Shown in pieces: positions 54,782-64,000 of a stretch of DNA of 64,000 nucleotides. Positions within the stretch are counted from its first letter, which is position 1. Each line of letters starts with the position of its first letter. The DNA comes from Onychostoma macrolepis. Lineage: Eukaryota; Chordata; Actinopteri; Cypriniformes; Cyprinidae. The stretch is taken from assembly GCF_012432095.1 (NCBI RefSeq), contig NC_081179.1, forward strand, positions 25,179,575-25,243,574, given 5' to 3'. Made by a program: the position numbers and the translations under genes. The notes under the pieces were generated by a model, which was not told the origin of the DNA, did no database searches, and saw only the letters and a program-made list of their open reading frames with translations.

Positions 54782-56587
54782 TGTGTAGAACCTGGTCGAA
54801 AAGAACGCACACACATATTTAACTTAAAAACATTCCACTGGAACTGAGCTTCAGTCATCAACTCATAAAAGTTACAAATGACCAATCCGACGCTCACAGT
54901 ATCTGACTAAGCTTCCTGTCGGTTCTCCTTATCATCTCATGAAGCTGGGAGGAGAACATCTGGCCATTCTTTGAAGCACAGGATTTTCAATGTTGGTCTT
55001 GACCAGTTTACCATAAATAAAGTCGAATAAACAGACGGTACAAAGCACGGGGAATCTGGATATGCTCCATGCCCAGACCCTCCCTAAATTCTCTGACTGC
55101 TTTTGACCGTAATTCAATGATGGTATCAACAAGGAAAGACAGGTATATGTTAACCAGACTTGAACAAACCTACAGCACAGACATCCTGGTGACCTCAGAG
55201 CAAACCCCTTTTCCAAGTTGCATTCCAAGGCGATGCCGTCTCTGGTGCTCGGACAACAAAGACACTCTAGTCACACAGAGACGGAAAAGACTGCTGCTAT
55301 TAAAAGCAATATATCCAAGAGACAATACATATACGAATGTGGTATTTTATGTTTCATATATCTGACTGTAGTTATCAGAACTTAGGTATTTTAATCTGTG
55401 ACTTAAACCATTTAGTAGGTAAAATTATAGGTATTCAATATATAACTATCTCATGTTTGGTATTAAATTTCACGTTATGATGAGTCCAGTACATTGAAAT
55501 AGATGAATGTTGACTTTTATCCTCATAAGGTATGATTATAACACTTTGTAGAAATCTGCTAGGATATTGTGGCTTAGGTGACATATTTATGAGCAGATAA
55601 TGTATGCACGAAGTTTGAGTCGTGTGGGCGTGGCTCCTCCTACAGAGACAATGTGATTGGGTCAGACAGTGACTAGGATGGACTTAATTCTGTCCGATAA
55701 AACAGACACCCCAACTTTGAAAAGAAGCTCAGAACAAAGAACGGGTGAATCAACTGGTGCAACTGCAAGAGACTTGGCTGAAAGTCTGGGCGTTGCCCTC
55801 GATCGTGCTGTGAAACATCTGGCTGATCATCAAAAGACTTCGACATCTGGCCACGTCTGACCAAAGAAAACTTGCAAGCGGCTGCGTAAAAGAACTTCAA
55901 ACTCGCTATTCGCGCGCTACCAGGAATCCATCAAATCCAAAGGAGGAATCCCGAGTGACGTCACGCGACAACAACACGTCAGCAGGAAAAGTCCTGGGTT
56001 TCCCTCCAGCAACCCTTCAAGAAGTACAGCCTTCAATTCAACTTCAAACTCACAGCAAGTAAAACAGACAAATCTCTTATTCACTGAAGCTGGTTGAATT
56101 GAATGAATCATTAAAAGATAACAATAACTGAGTCTTCCGTTTGTGACGTCCCCATAAGGTCGTCCTTAATTCTCAAGAGAAGAGAATAGTTACCTTCCTT
56201 CAAACTGCTTTGATCTTGCCATAATATGTGTATGTGTGTGTGTATGTGTTTTGGTTATTTGTAGTGTGCCTTAGAATAGTAAATAAACGCTCGATTCATT
56301 TTTAATGAATAGTCTGGTGCCTTGATTTTCAAATCGTTAAATTATTTGCCATAGATCGTGTTACTTGTTGCTCAGGCAAATTTCCCAATCAATTCTGTAT
56401 TCTTATCAACAATAAGAAGCATTGCTGATTTATACTATATTAATACTCGCGGGACGAGTTGTTAATAGGGTATAAATTATACAATATTGATTAATATCAA
56501 TTAATCAGATCAAAACCGAATTTCTACGATTTGGTTCTCTGAAGCTAAAATTGATAAATAAAGGATAAAACCTTTCATAACGTTACA
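54782..56587 (+). mobile_element. 3' LTR of large retroelement, complete
   Basis: 1,806 bp, beginning TGTGTAGAACC and ending AACGTTACA (TG...CA with short inverted TGT/ACA). AATAAA is near 56281. From 55023 on it matches the 5' LTR. The first 241 bp have no counterpart at the 5' end. Open frames inside, for example 55069-55365, are LTR-internal and not gene-like. Confidence 0.9.
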
Positions 56588-58275
56588 GATGAGTACTCTG
56601 AACTTATTTCAGTTGAGTTCACTAAAATAAGATATACATTGCAGTTAAGTAATTAAGTGATTAATTAAGTGCTGATTGAGCATTAGTGATGACCACCTGC
56701 TGTTAACAAACAGAATCACTGACAGAAAGAGAAACACAAGAACTACAACTGACTTTAGACACATGCTTAGATGAAATCAACTGAAATAAAATGCATTAAA
56801 TCTCAAAATCTGATTAAACAACCCCACAAACAGCATCACCAGCTCCACTTATTAATAACCAGACTGACTTTATTTCTGTCAGACATCTACAGAAGATCTT
56901 ATTGAGAATTAACTAAGGTTTAGATGTTGATTTATTGTTTCATTTGAAGTAACCATGTTAGAGATCAGTGTCTGCTTTAGTTGGGCTCTTGACCCTTGAC
57001 TTCTGTGTTGGTAGTTTTTTTTTTTTTTCTCTCTTTTTCTCTGGTTGTTGTAACCGTGTGTTTTTCAAACATATTTGTTACAACTCAAAAGCCCAGAGGA
57101 AGTGATCAGTAGTTGGTTGTTATATATTTATAATGACAATCATCTATTACTGAGCTGATCTCATTGAGAATAAACACAACTCATTGTGTGTCTAACCTCT
57201 GATTAAATTAATGTATTGATTATAGTAAAAGCGATTCTAAAAGCCACTGGTTCTGTGACCGTCAGTTAATATAAAGGACTTTCTAAACAGTTTGTCCACA
57301 AAAAGTTTTAATTTACAGAAGCAATTAGACTCACACAAACATCAAGAACCAGCTTATGAACCTCAACAACGGTGACCATTAAAAAAATATAATAATACTT
57401 TTGCAATGCATGCTGGGTACTAGCATAGTACAAAACTCATCCATGGTTCCCAGCATGCATTGCTGCATGATTTTTTTTTAATTTATTTTTTAATGTTCAC
57501 CATTGTTGAGGTTCACAAGCTGGTTATTGATGTTTGTGTGAGTCTAGTTGCTACCGTAGATTAAAACTTTTTGTGGACAAACTGTTTGGAAAGTCCTTTA
57601 TATTAACTGACTATCACAGAAACGGTGGCTCTTAGAATCGGTTTTACTATAATCAATATGTTCATTCAACCAGAAATTAGACACGATGAGTCTATGTTAA
57701 ATCTCTATGAGATCAGCTCACTAATAGACGACTGTCACTATAAAAATATAACAACCAACTACTGATCATTTCCGCTGGGCTTTTGAGTTATAACAAACAT
57801 GTTTTAAGAACACATGATTACAACAACCAGAGAAAAAGAAGAAACAGAACTACTAACACAAAAGTCAAGGGTCAAGAGCCCAACTAAATCAGACACTGAT
57901 CTCTAACATGGTTACTTCAATTGAAACAATAAATCAACATCTAAACCTTAGTTAATTCTCAATATGATCTTCTGTAGATGTCTGACAGAAATAACGTCAG
58001 TCTGGTTATTAATAAGTGGAGCTGGTGATGCTGTTTGTGGGGTTGTTTAAATCAGATTTTGTGATTTAATGCATTTTATTTCAGTTGATTTCATCTAAGC
58101 ATGTGTCTAAAGTCAGTTGTTGTTCTTATGCTTTCTTTCTGTCAGTGATTCTGTTTGTTAACAGCAGGTGTTCATCACTAATGCTCAATCAGCACTTAAT
58201 TAATCACTTAATTACTTAACTGCAATGTATATCTTATTTAGTGAACTCAACTGAAATAAGTTCAGTGCACTCATA
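56588..58275. repeat. 1.7-kb palindrome (fold-back element)
   Basis: Two arms of about 840 bp are inverse copies around about 57434. For example, GCTGTTAACAAACAGAATCA (near 56699) pairs with the inverse near 58160, and GCAATGCATGCTGGG (57404) with CCCAGCATGCATTGC (57449). Arms have diverged by small changes. No frame is conserved. Related fragments lie at 60110-60240 and 60600-60980. Confidence 0.85.
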
Positions 58276-58596
58276 ATTGTTAGATTTAAAAACTTAAAAG
58301 TTTTAAGACAATAAGTTTCATCAAATGGTTTGAGTTATCCTAACTTGGGTTTTTAAGGCAATTGGTTTACTCAAACGGTTTGAGTTACCGTGACTTGTTG
58401 GGCATATATCTTATTTAGTGAACTCAGCTGAAATAAGTTCAGAGTACTCATAACTATTAGTTTTAAAAAACTTAAATATTTTAAGACAATAAGTTTCCTC
58501 AAACGGTTTGAGTTAACCTAACTTGTCAGGTTTTTAAGGCAATCAAACGGTTTTACTCAAACGGTTTGAGTTACCCTAACTGTTGGGTTTTACAGT
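58276..58596. repeat. CAAACGGTTTG repeat block
   Basis: TCAAACGGTTTGAGTTA and close variants occur about five times at 58328, 58374, 58500 and 58545-58575. They are set in a ~165-bp direct repeat that also includes TTAAGACAATAAGTTTC. It ends TTTTACAGTG, where the LINE fragment begins. Confidence 0.7.
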
Positions 58597-59690
58597 GTAT
58601 GCCAATCCAGCAGCCATTGTTCTCACAGGTGCTGTTCGCTCTAACCCATTCTTTATACATCGAGGTACTCGTCAGGGTTGCCCGCTTTCTCCTCTGTTAT
58701 TTGCCCTATCCTTGGAACCCTTAGCTCAAGCGGTCCGACAATCTGAAACTATTTCTTCCATAAATAAACGGAATACTCATCATCATATTTCTTTGTTTGC
58801 TGATGATATCTTATTGTTTTTGGAGAAGCCGTCACATTCTATTCCTCATGTGTTGAATTTATTTGACCATTTTGGATCTCTCTGGGTTTAAAATTAATTG
58901 GAGTAAGTCATGTTTACTTCCCCTCAATTTTAAAATCGATTCCATGTCCCTTTCTATATCTATTCCATTGGTTCAAAACTTTAAATACTTGGGGGTAGAT
59001 GTTTTTCCTTCCCTGCAGGAAATTGTCTCAAAAAACTATAATAGTATTCTAGCCAAAGTATCCTCAGATTTGGAAAATTGGTCTTGTCTTCCTACTTCTT
59101 TTCAGGCTCGTATATCTATGATTAAATGAATGATTTCTCACGTATTAATTACTTTTCTTCCATGATTCCTCTCGCTCCACCGGTTGGCTACTGGAACAAA
59201 CTAGATGCATGTGTTTCACGGTATATATGGGATGGGAAACATCCTCGTATTAAACTGACTACCTTACAATGATGTAGATTACATGGAGGTCTTTCTTTCC
59301 TTAATTTTAGACTGTATGCTCAAGCCTTTCCCTCCACCCTTTATCAGTTTGGTTTGATCCTGACACTTCTGGGTCTTGGAGAGCAATTGAGGAATCTATT
59401 GTTTATCTGTATAAATTGAAGCATCTTGTTTTTTGGGGGGTTCCGCTTAGGCAGTGTAAATCTCGCAGCCTATTTTCCACAATAATAACCTTTTGTTAGG
59501 CAGTACTCCATTTAATTGTCCGCAATGAACTCATAATAAAGTAAACATTCCTGGAGATATCTATGATGATAGTGGTTTAAAATCCTTCCAGAATCTCAAA
59601 ACTCAATATAAACTGCCAGTCACCTCCTCCTTTATGTATTTGCGCATTAGATCGGCCCTACGGGCATATGGGGTGCCTTGGAACCAAGGT
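58597..59690 (+). pseudogene. LINE reverse transcriptase fragment
   Basis: RT blocks RGTRQGCPLSPLLFALSLEP and the catalytic FADDILLFL (frame 58583-58891), then GFKINWSKSCLLPLN and NFKYLGVDVF in a second frame (58863-59129). Further frame changes follow with IWDGKHPRIKL and GGLSFLNF. It is a different LINE lineage from the one at 34109. Truncated at both ends and multiply frameshifted. Confidence 0.85.
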
Positions 59691-60330
59691 TATTATAGTT
59701 TTGAATTTTTGAATTTGTTTTATTTTAATATCGTTTTCAAATTTGCTATAAAATTCAGTTTAGTTTTTATTAGTTTAATTAATATTTTTGTTAGTATTAG
59801 TTTAGTTTTTATTTTGTGAACACATTTTTATTTAGTTTTTATATAGTTTAGTTTCAGTTTTCATTAAAGTTTAGCAGAATCAACAGAATTTAACATCTAG
59901 CGACACAAAATTAACGCATGCTGAGATTGATTAGATGGTAAAATAATACAAATATACACCAAAGGAAGCAGTCAAGCCTTTTTACTAAATACATCTACAC
60001 AAGTTGTGCTTAATGTCATATCTTGTTTTTTTTATATGTTTAGGTTTTGCATAATCAACCCTGTGACACTATAGCGTGCAAGCAAAGTGTTTCTCTAATG
60101 GTTATAGTGAATGAGTTTTAAATCTATGTAAGTCCGGTGCTTTATAGACACACACAGACATCAAGATCCAGCATATGAATCTCAACAAAATGCTTTATGC
60201 TGCAATGCAAGTATGAATAATTATTGTCACCACTGTTGAGGATCATATGATAAATGTTCATGTCTAAAAGCCTAATCCTAAACCGGATTTTGGTGCAAGC
60301 ATTATGGTGGTATTTGCTTAATATAAGTTT
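59691..60330. other. AT-rich DNA with TTTAGTTTT repeats
   Basis: 59700-59880 is a low-complexity TTTAGTTTTTATT stretch related to the element at 36427. 60110-60240 is a fragment related to the palindrome arms. No gene. Confidence 0.5.
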
Positions 60331-60562
60331 GGTAACACTTTAGAATAGGGGACACTTATTAACTATTGACTATGACTTTTCCCTCAGTAAACTTCTAATT
60401 TGCTGCTTATTAATAGTTAGTAAGGTAGTTGTTAAATTTAGGTATTGGGTAGGATTAGGGATGTAGAATAAGGCATTAATATGTGCTTAATTACTACTAA
60501 TAAATGGCTAATATGCATAATAATTAAAAACTAGTTAAGACAGCCTAAAATAAAGTGTTACC
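60331..60562. mobile_element. hAT-type MITE, 232 bp
   Basis: Ends GGTAACACTTTAGAATAG and the inverse CTAAAATAAAGTGTTACC, with a perfect 8-bp target duplication ATAAGTTT at 60323-60330 and 60563-60570. Confidence 0.9.
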
Positions 60563-60570
60563 ATAAGTTT

Positions 60571-60980
60571 TTTTTTTCTTCTGTAGTAGTTAATAAACCA
60601 GAGAGATTTAAACCGAGAACATTCATTCATCAAAAGCATAAGCTAATCTGCTACTTCAAGGTTTGACTCAGCATTGCACAAATATTTGCTGTGAAACAAT
60701 ATTGCAATTATTTAGAAGCAAATTTCTTTGAAAGAAATTTCAAAGAGCCCAAAGGCTCAAGAGCCCAGCTAAAGCAAACACTGACCACAATTATGGTGGC
60801 AATGTTTGTTTTTTTTTTTTCTTCTTCTTCAGCCACAGCCTTGGATGAAATTAACTGGAAGAAGTCAGTTATAGTTCTTGTATTTCTCTTTTCTTCTGTG
60901 ATGTTGATTGTTAACATCAGGTGTTCATTACTAATGCTCAATCATCATTTAATTAGTCACTTAATTATATCATTAACTTT
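60571..60980. repeat. Diverged fragment of the palindromic element
   Basis: Shares CAAGAGCCCA and TGTTAACATCAGGTGTTCAT-like blocks with the palindrome at 56588-58275, in the same order as one arm. Not coding. Confidence 0.5.
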
Positions 60981-61330
60981 AACTCTTTGAGGACTTGGGA
61001 TTTGACTTGAGACTCGAAAGGAATGTCTTGGTTCCTCCTCTGGTGAAATCAGCTGCTGAGTTCATGGGTGGAAGAAAAATAAGCCCCTGGACTTTCCACT
61101 TCTGGTTCATTTCATCAAAAGCTTTATCCACTGTCTTTACTCTCCAGAGCCCATTACCTACTGTCAACCTTCTGTCTGTTATAATTGTGTCTGGTCCAAC
61201 CAGACAGTGGTGCTCAATGTTACGAGCCAAGGCATAAATAGAAACTGTATAACAAATGTAGATGCATTACATGTAATGTGTCAGAAAACCTTAACAAATT
61301 GTACATTTTTCCAAGATCAATAAAAGTTTA
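60981..61330. other. Unrecognised reading frames on both strands
   Basis: Frames of about 80 codons occur on each strand: plus 60995-61237, and minus 60979-61230 with MARNIEHHCLVGPDTIITDR. The base composition is less AT-rich than the surroundings, which suggests a decayed coding fragment or transposon piece. I cannot say which strand was coding or what the product was. Confidence 0.3.
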
Positions 61331-61914
61331 AGGTGTTTTGTCTAGACACATTTGTCATTTAATTTATTCCATTTGAATGTGTTTTCATGGTTCATTTTGA
61401 CAAAAGGAATCAAAAAACATGACTGGATGAACAACACTATTTGCCAAAATATTCAGTGTACAACAGATCACATTATGCGGAATACTCTATCCCACAATGC
61501 AAGTGTGCTTGACTTTCTAGTTCAAATATGTCAAATACACTGGCAGTCAACTGTGATTTTTAAATATGTCTTTCTGTTTTATACACTGACAAATACACTG
61601 GTTTCTTGTATGCTCTGGAAGTGTTTGAGACTCAATGGGTTCAAAGATATAGTATATAGAGCTGTGAAAAATAAGTATATCACATGAAATGTGTCATTTT
61701 TGGAGCACATTAGGACTTAAGGTAGGAATATTTATCTTGTATTTTACCAGTGTAAATATATAAAAGACAATATTATTTAATAACTGTCACCAGGAATGTT
61801 TAACTATGACACCAATGGTACATTATGGTACAAAGGAGTTTAAATGTACGTCATATTAGTAATTATCTTTGAAATATGTTTTTTTTAGGGAGATGATTTA
61901 AATAGCGAGAGTCA
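61331..61914. other. Upstream flank of VL3
   Basis: AT-rich and non-coding; a 111-codon frame at 61352-61687 has no recognisable features. It leads into the VL3 promoter. Confidence 0.4.
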
Positions 61915-61963
61915 TTTTGCATTGTCAGTGCATGCTTCAGTGCTCTGAGAGTGTTTATAGTGC
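61915..61963 (+). promoter_or_regulatory. VL3 promoter: octamer and TATA-like box
   Basis: TTTTGCAT at 61915-61922 is 7/8 to the inverted octamer ATTTGCAT. A TTTATAG follows at about 61956. The stretch GTGCATGCTTCAGTGCTCTG and onward is nearly identical to the VL1 and VL2 promoters. Confidence 0.78.
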
Positions 61964-62023
61964 TGTGAGTTTAACACTTCATGACTGACACTGTTTATCA
62001 TAATAACAGACACAACAAATACA

Positions 62024-62069
62024 ATGACATTTATTATCTTCTTCTTGATCTTAGGAATTTATTTTGAAG
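62024..62069 (+). CDS. VL3 leader exon
   Basis: ATG at 62024 opens MTFIIFFLILGIYFE, a hydrophobic signal peptide, ending GAAG before GTAAGA. It splices in phase to 62170. Confidence 0.9.
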
Positions 62070-62169
62070 GTAAGACCAAATTATTTAATGCATAGATTGT
62101 TTGCAGTTAAAATATTAACATTTTTGAAAAAAAAAAAAAAAAGTTTAAAGTCTTTTAATTGTTCTTCAG

Positions 62170-62511
62170 ACTCTGCAGGACAGGTGACTGTAATTCAGAC
62201 TCCAACAGAGAAACATGTTCAGAATGGACAAACAGTCACTCTGACCTGTAAAACCAGCAGCGCCATTGGACGTCAGTCAGATGGTGACTGTAAGTCTTGT
62301 GTCTCCTGGTACCTACAGAAACCTGGAGAAGCTCCTAAACTTCTAGTGCACAGCATCAAAACCCTTTATACAGGAACTCCATCTAGATTCAGTGGAAATG
62401 GAGCCGATCATGGAACTGATTTCACTCTGACCATCAGTGGAGTCCAGAATCAAGATACAGGAGATTATTACTGTCAGAGTTACCACTGGATCAACAATAA
62501 AGCTGTGTTCA
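62170..62511 (+). CDS. Immunoglobulin light chain V segment, VL3 exon 2
   Basis: Acceptor GTTCTTCAG, then the mature start DSAGQVTVIQTP. First framework Cys in VTLTCKTSS, Trp in VSWYLQKPGEAPKLL, framework 3 SRFSGNGADHGTDFTLTIS, second Cys in TGDYYCQSYHW. CDR1 is long and has two further cysteines (GDCKSCVSW). It is in plus orientation, unlike VL1 and VL2, and is more diverged from them. No J or C follows it before the window ends. A functional V by all visible features. Confidence 0.94.
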
Positions 62512-62539
62512 CACAGTGATAACGAGCCATACAAAAACC
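62512..62539 (+). promoter_or_regulatory. VL3 recombination signal, 12-bp spacer
   Basis: Heptamer CACAGTG, a 12-bp spacer and nonamer ACAAAAACC directly after VL3. Confidence 0.95.
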
Positions 62540-62687
62540 TCCGTCAGTCAGAGTCACAGTGACTGCACTGATACAGCTGAGAGATACTGCAGCTGCTCTA
62601 CAACACAATCACATACAACACTGATCAGATCACAAACACAAAAATCATAATATCATTACAATCAAGAATTTTTTTTTTTTTTGTCAC

Positions 62688-62860
62688 CACAACTCTCAGA
62701 GGGATTGGCATGGTAATGCACATGACGATGTTAATGTGGTTGGTCTTGGCGGAATTGATCTGCTATGCTGCTGCGGCAGAACAAGTACTGAGACTTGCTA
62801 CTGTCAATACATCCACAACATGCAGCTGTGAGAATGTAAGAAATACTACTGCTGCACATA
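62688..62860. repeat. Direct repeat, copy 1
   Basis: Contains GGGATTGGCATGGTAATG and CTTGGCGGAATTGATCTGCT. It is about 85-90% identical by eye to 63493-63670, same orientation, about 805 bp apart. Frames on either strand are chance. Confidence 0.7.
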
Positions 62861-62861
62861 C

Positions 62862-62930
62862 ACTGAACAAAATTATAAACGCAGCACTTTTGTTTTTGCC
62901 CCCGTTTTTCATGAGCTGAACTCAAAGATC
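62862..62930. mobile_element. Truncated Tc1-like terminal repeat
   Basis: ACACTGAACAAAATTATAAA followed by CGCAGCACTTTTGTTTTTGC resembles the end of a Tc1-type family common in fish. The rest of the element is absent. Confidence 0.45.
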
Positions 62931-63492
62931 AGTGTATAACATATATGAATAACCCCCATAGCATACATGATCACCACGTAGCAAATCTATACAGGTGGAG
63001 CTGGGGAAGGTGGAGGGTTTCTGAAATACACAGCTACTGCTACAGCAAACACTAGCCAAGTATTTAAATGTTGACCAGCAAGCTCATTGGCTACTGATAC
63101 AGGAGAGAACCAATCAGTTGTGCCATGTGATAACGATATAATTATGTCAGATTGAGTTTGACCTTTCGGACTGCTCCATACGTTTCATGCCAGAACTTTG
63201 GATTTAAACTCACCATTTATTTGCAGATCAACTTTATTGATGTGATGGTTTCACAACAGAGGATCTTGAGGTCAAGACTTTGCATCACATGACTATGACA
63301 TAAGAATCCCGTTACCTTGATGAAATTATCTGTTCAACACAAGCTCATATGTGTAGGCCTCAACATGCCACAGCATTACCCAGAGAAACAAAACTAAGAG
63401 AGCTAAACTCAGGGCAGGGCACCATATTGTGTCACAATTTAAATTAATTTCTGCATGTTTAACTTGCTGAGTTCAATCCAAACACATTTCTG
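62931..63492. other. Non-coding, nothing recognised
   Basis: No frame, RNA gene or J segment was found between the two direct repeats. Confidence 0.4.
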
Positions 63493-63670
63493 TCATGACT
63501 ACTCTTGGAGGGATTGGCATGGTATTGTACATGACAATGTAAACGATCTTGGCGGAATAGATCTGCTATGCTGCTGCTGCAGAGCAAGTACCGAGACTTG
63601 CTACTGCCAATACATCCACAACATGCTGCTGTGAGCAAGTAAGAAATACTGCTGCTGCAAATATAGCATA
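63493..63670. repeat. Direct repeat, copy 2
   Basis: Second copy of 62688-62860, rich in GCTGCTGCTGCAG. A hAT-derived MITE start (GCGGTTCTCAATTCCAGTCC) lies just after it at 63692. Confidence 0.65.
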
Positions 63671-64000
63671 GATGAAATAACCCCCTATAGCAGCGGTTCT
63701 CAATTCCAGTCCTCGCATACCACCTCTCTGCATATTTTGCATGTCTCTCTTTGTTAACACACCTGATTCAGATCATCAGCTCATTAGAAGTGAGCTCCGT
63801 GCATGAACTGCGTTCCGATTGACATGACCCCTACACAGTGTTCATTGCTCCCTACTCCCTGAGCAGGGGAAATCCGTTGAAGTTTACTTCACTTCGGAAC
63901 ATTCATTCACATATTTGCGCTACGCCACCACCTGCAGCGTCTTCACACACAGACAAAACTTACTAGAGAAGTGTGAAATGTGACATAATATACCTCTGTA
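63671..64000. other. Repeat-like tail of window
   Basis: 63692-63800 looks like the end of a dispersed fish MITE. The rest is unassigned. No gene was recognised. Confidence 0.4.

Noticed and set aside
55069..55860. Open frames in the 3' LTR as an LTR-encoded protein
   Set aside because: The frames are broken by indels between the two LTR copies and have no recognisable domain; not convincing as a superantigen-like or accessory gene.
1..64000. tRNA, rRNA or other structured RNA genes
   Set aside because: None recognised by eye on either strand; a covariance-model scan would be needed to exclude small ncRNAs.

Overview
This window is vertebrate nuclear DNA, almost certainly from a cyprinid-type teleost. 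Genes are intron-containing and AT-rich intergenic DNA is packed with Tc1, hAT, Kolobok-like, LINE, solo-LTR and retrovirus-like elements. Two host loci are recognisable: TMED6, a p24-family secretory cargo receptor, and a kappa-like immunoglobulin light chain (IgL) cluster. All assignments come from reading the sequence; no database search was run.

Layout. 1-4.5 kb: repeats, including a 1.3-kb tandem duplication. 4.6-7.75 kb: complete four-exon TMED6 on the + strand, with a dead Tc1 element in intron 3, followed by a 68-bp minisatellite apparently grown from the last TMED6 codons. 8.3-31.4 kb: two tandem IgL units, each made of an inverted VL segment (minus strand), a CL exon (plus strand), two solo LTRs, a nested hAT-like MITE and the 5' end of a retroelement with a proline-tRNA-type primer site. 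A third unit starts at 31.44 kb with a duplicated TMED6 exon 4 and minisatellite, and is then interrupted by a LINE. 32.7-36.06 kb: LINE with a THAP-bearing, TTAA-flanked (Kolobok-like) transposon inside its reverse transcriptase frame, ending in a 100-N gap. 37.6-41.2 kb: nested elements (Tc1 and a MITE in a hAT, itself in a second Kolobok-like element). 41.4-56.6 kb: one very large LTR retroelement. 56.6-61.3 kb: a 1.7-kb palindrome, a LINE fragment and MITEs. 62.0-62.5 kb: a third VL segment, on the plus strand.

How the IgL parts work. All three VL segments end in a heptamer, 12-bp spacer and nonamer; the only J found (20.6 kb) carries a 23-bp-spacer signal. This is the kappa-type arrangement and obeys the 12/23 rule. 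V1 and V2 face J, so joining would be by inversion. The units carry complementary defects: CL1 has an intact exon but no J upstream, whereas CL2 has a J but a one-base frameshift in its exon.

How the large retroelement works. It has a partial 5' LTR, about 3.6 kb of non-coding leader, a coiled-coil gag without a CCHC knuckle, then in the same frame an isolated UGA stop followed by CUAG (a known leaky stop context), then protease, RT, two RNase H-type domains and integrase. Two small ORFs follow, one with a membrane span, then a polypurine tract and a complete 1.8-kb 3' LTR. The copy is damaged: 5' LTR truncated, gag split at an ATGA overlap, and pol frameshifted at an A run.
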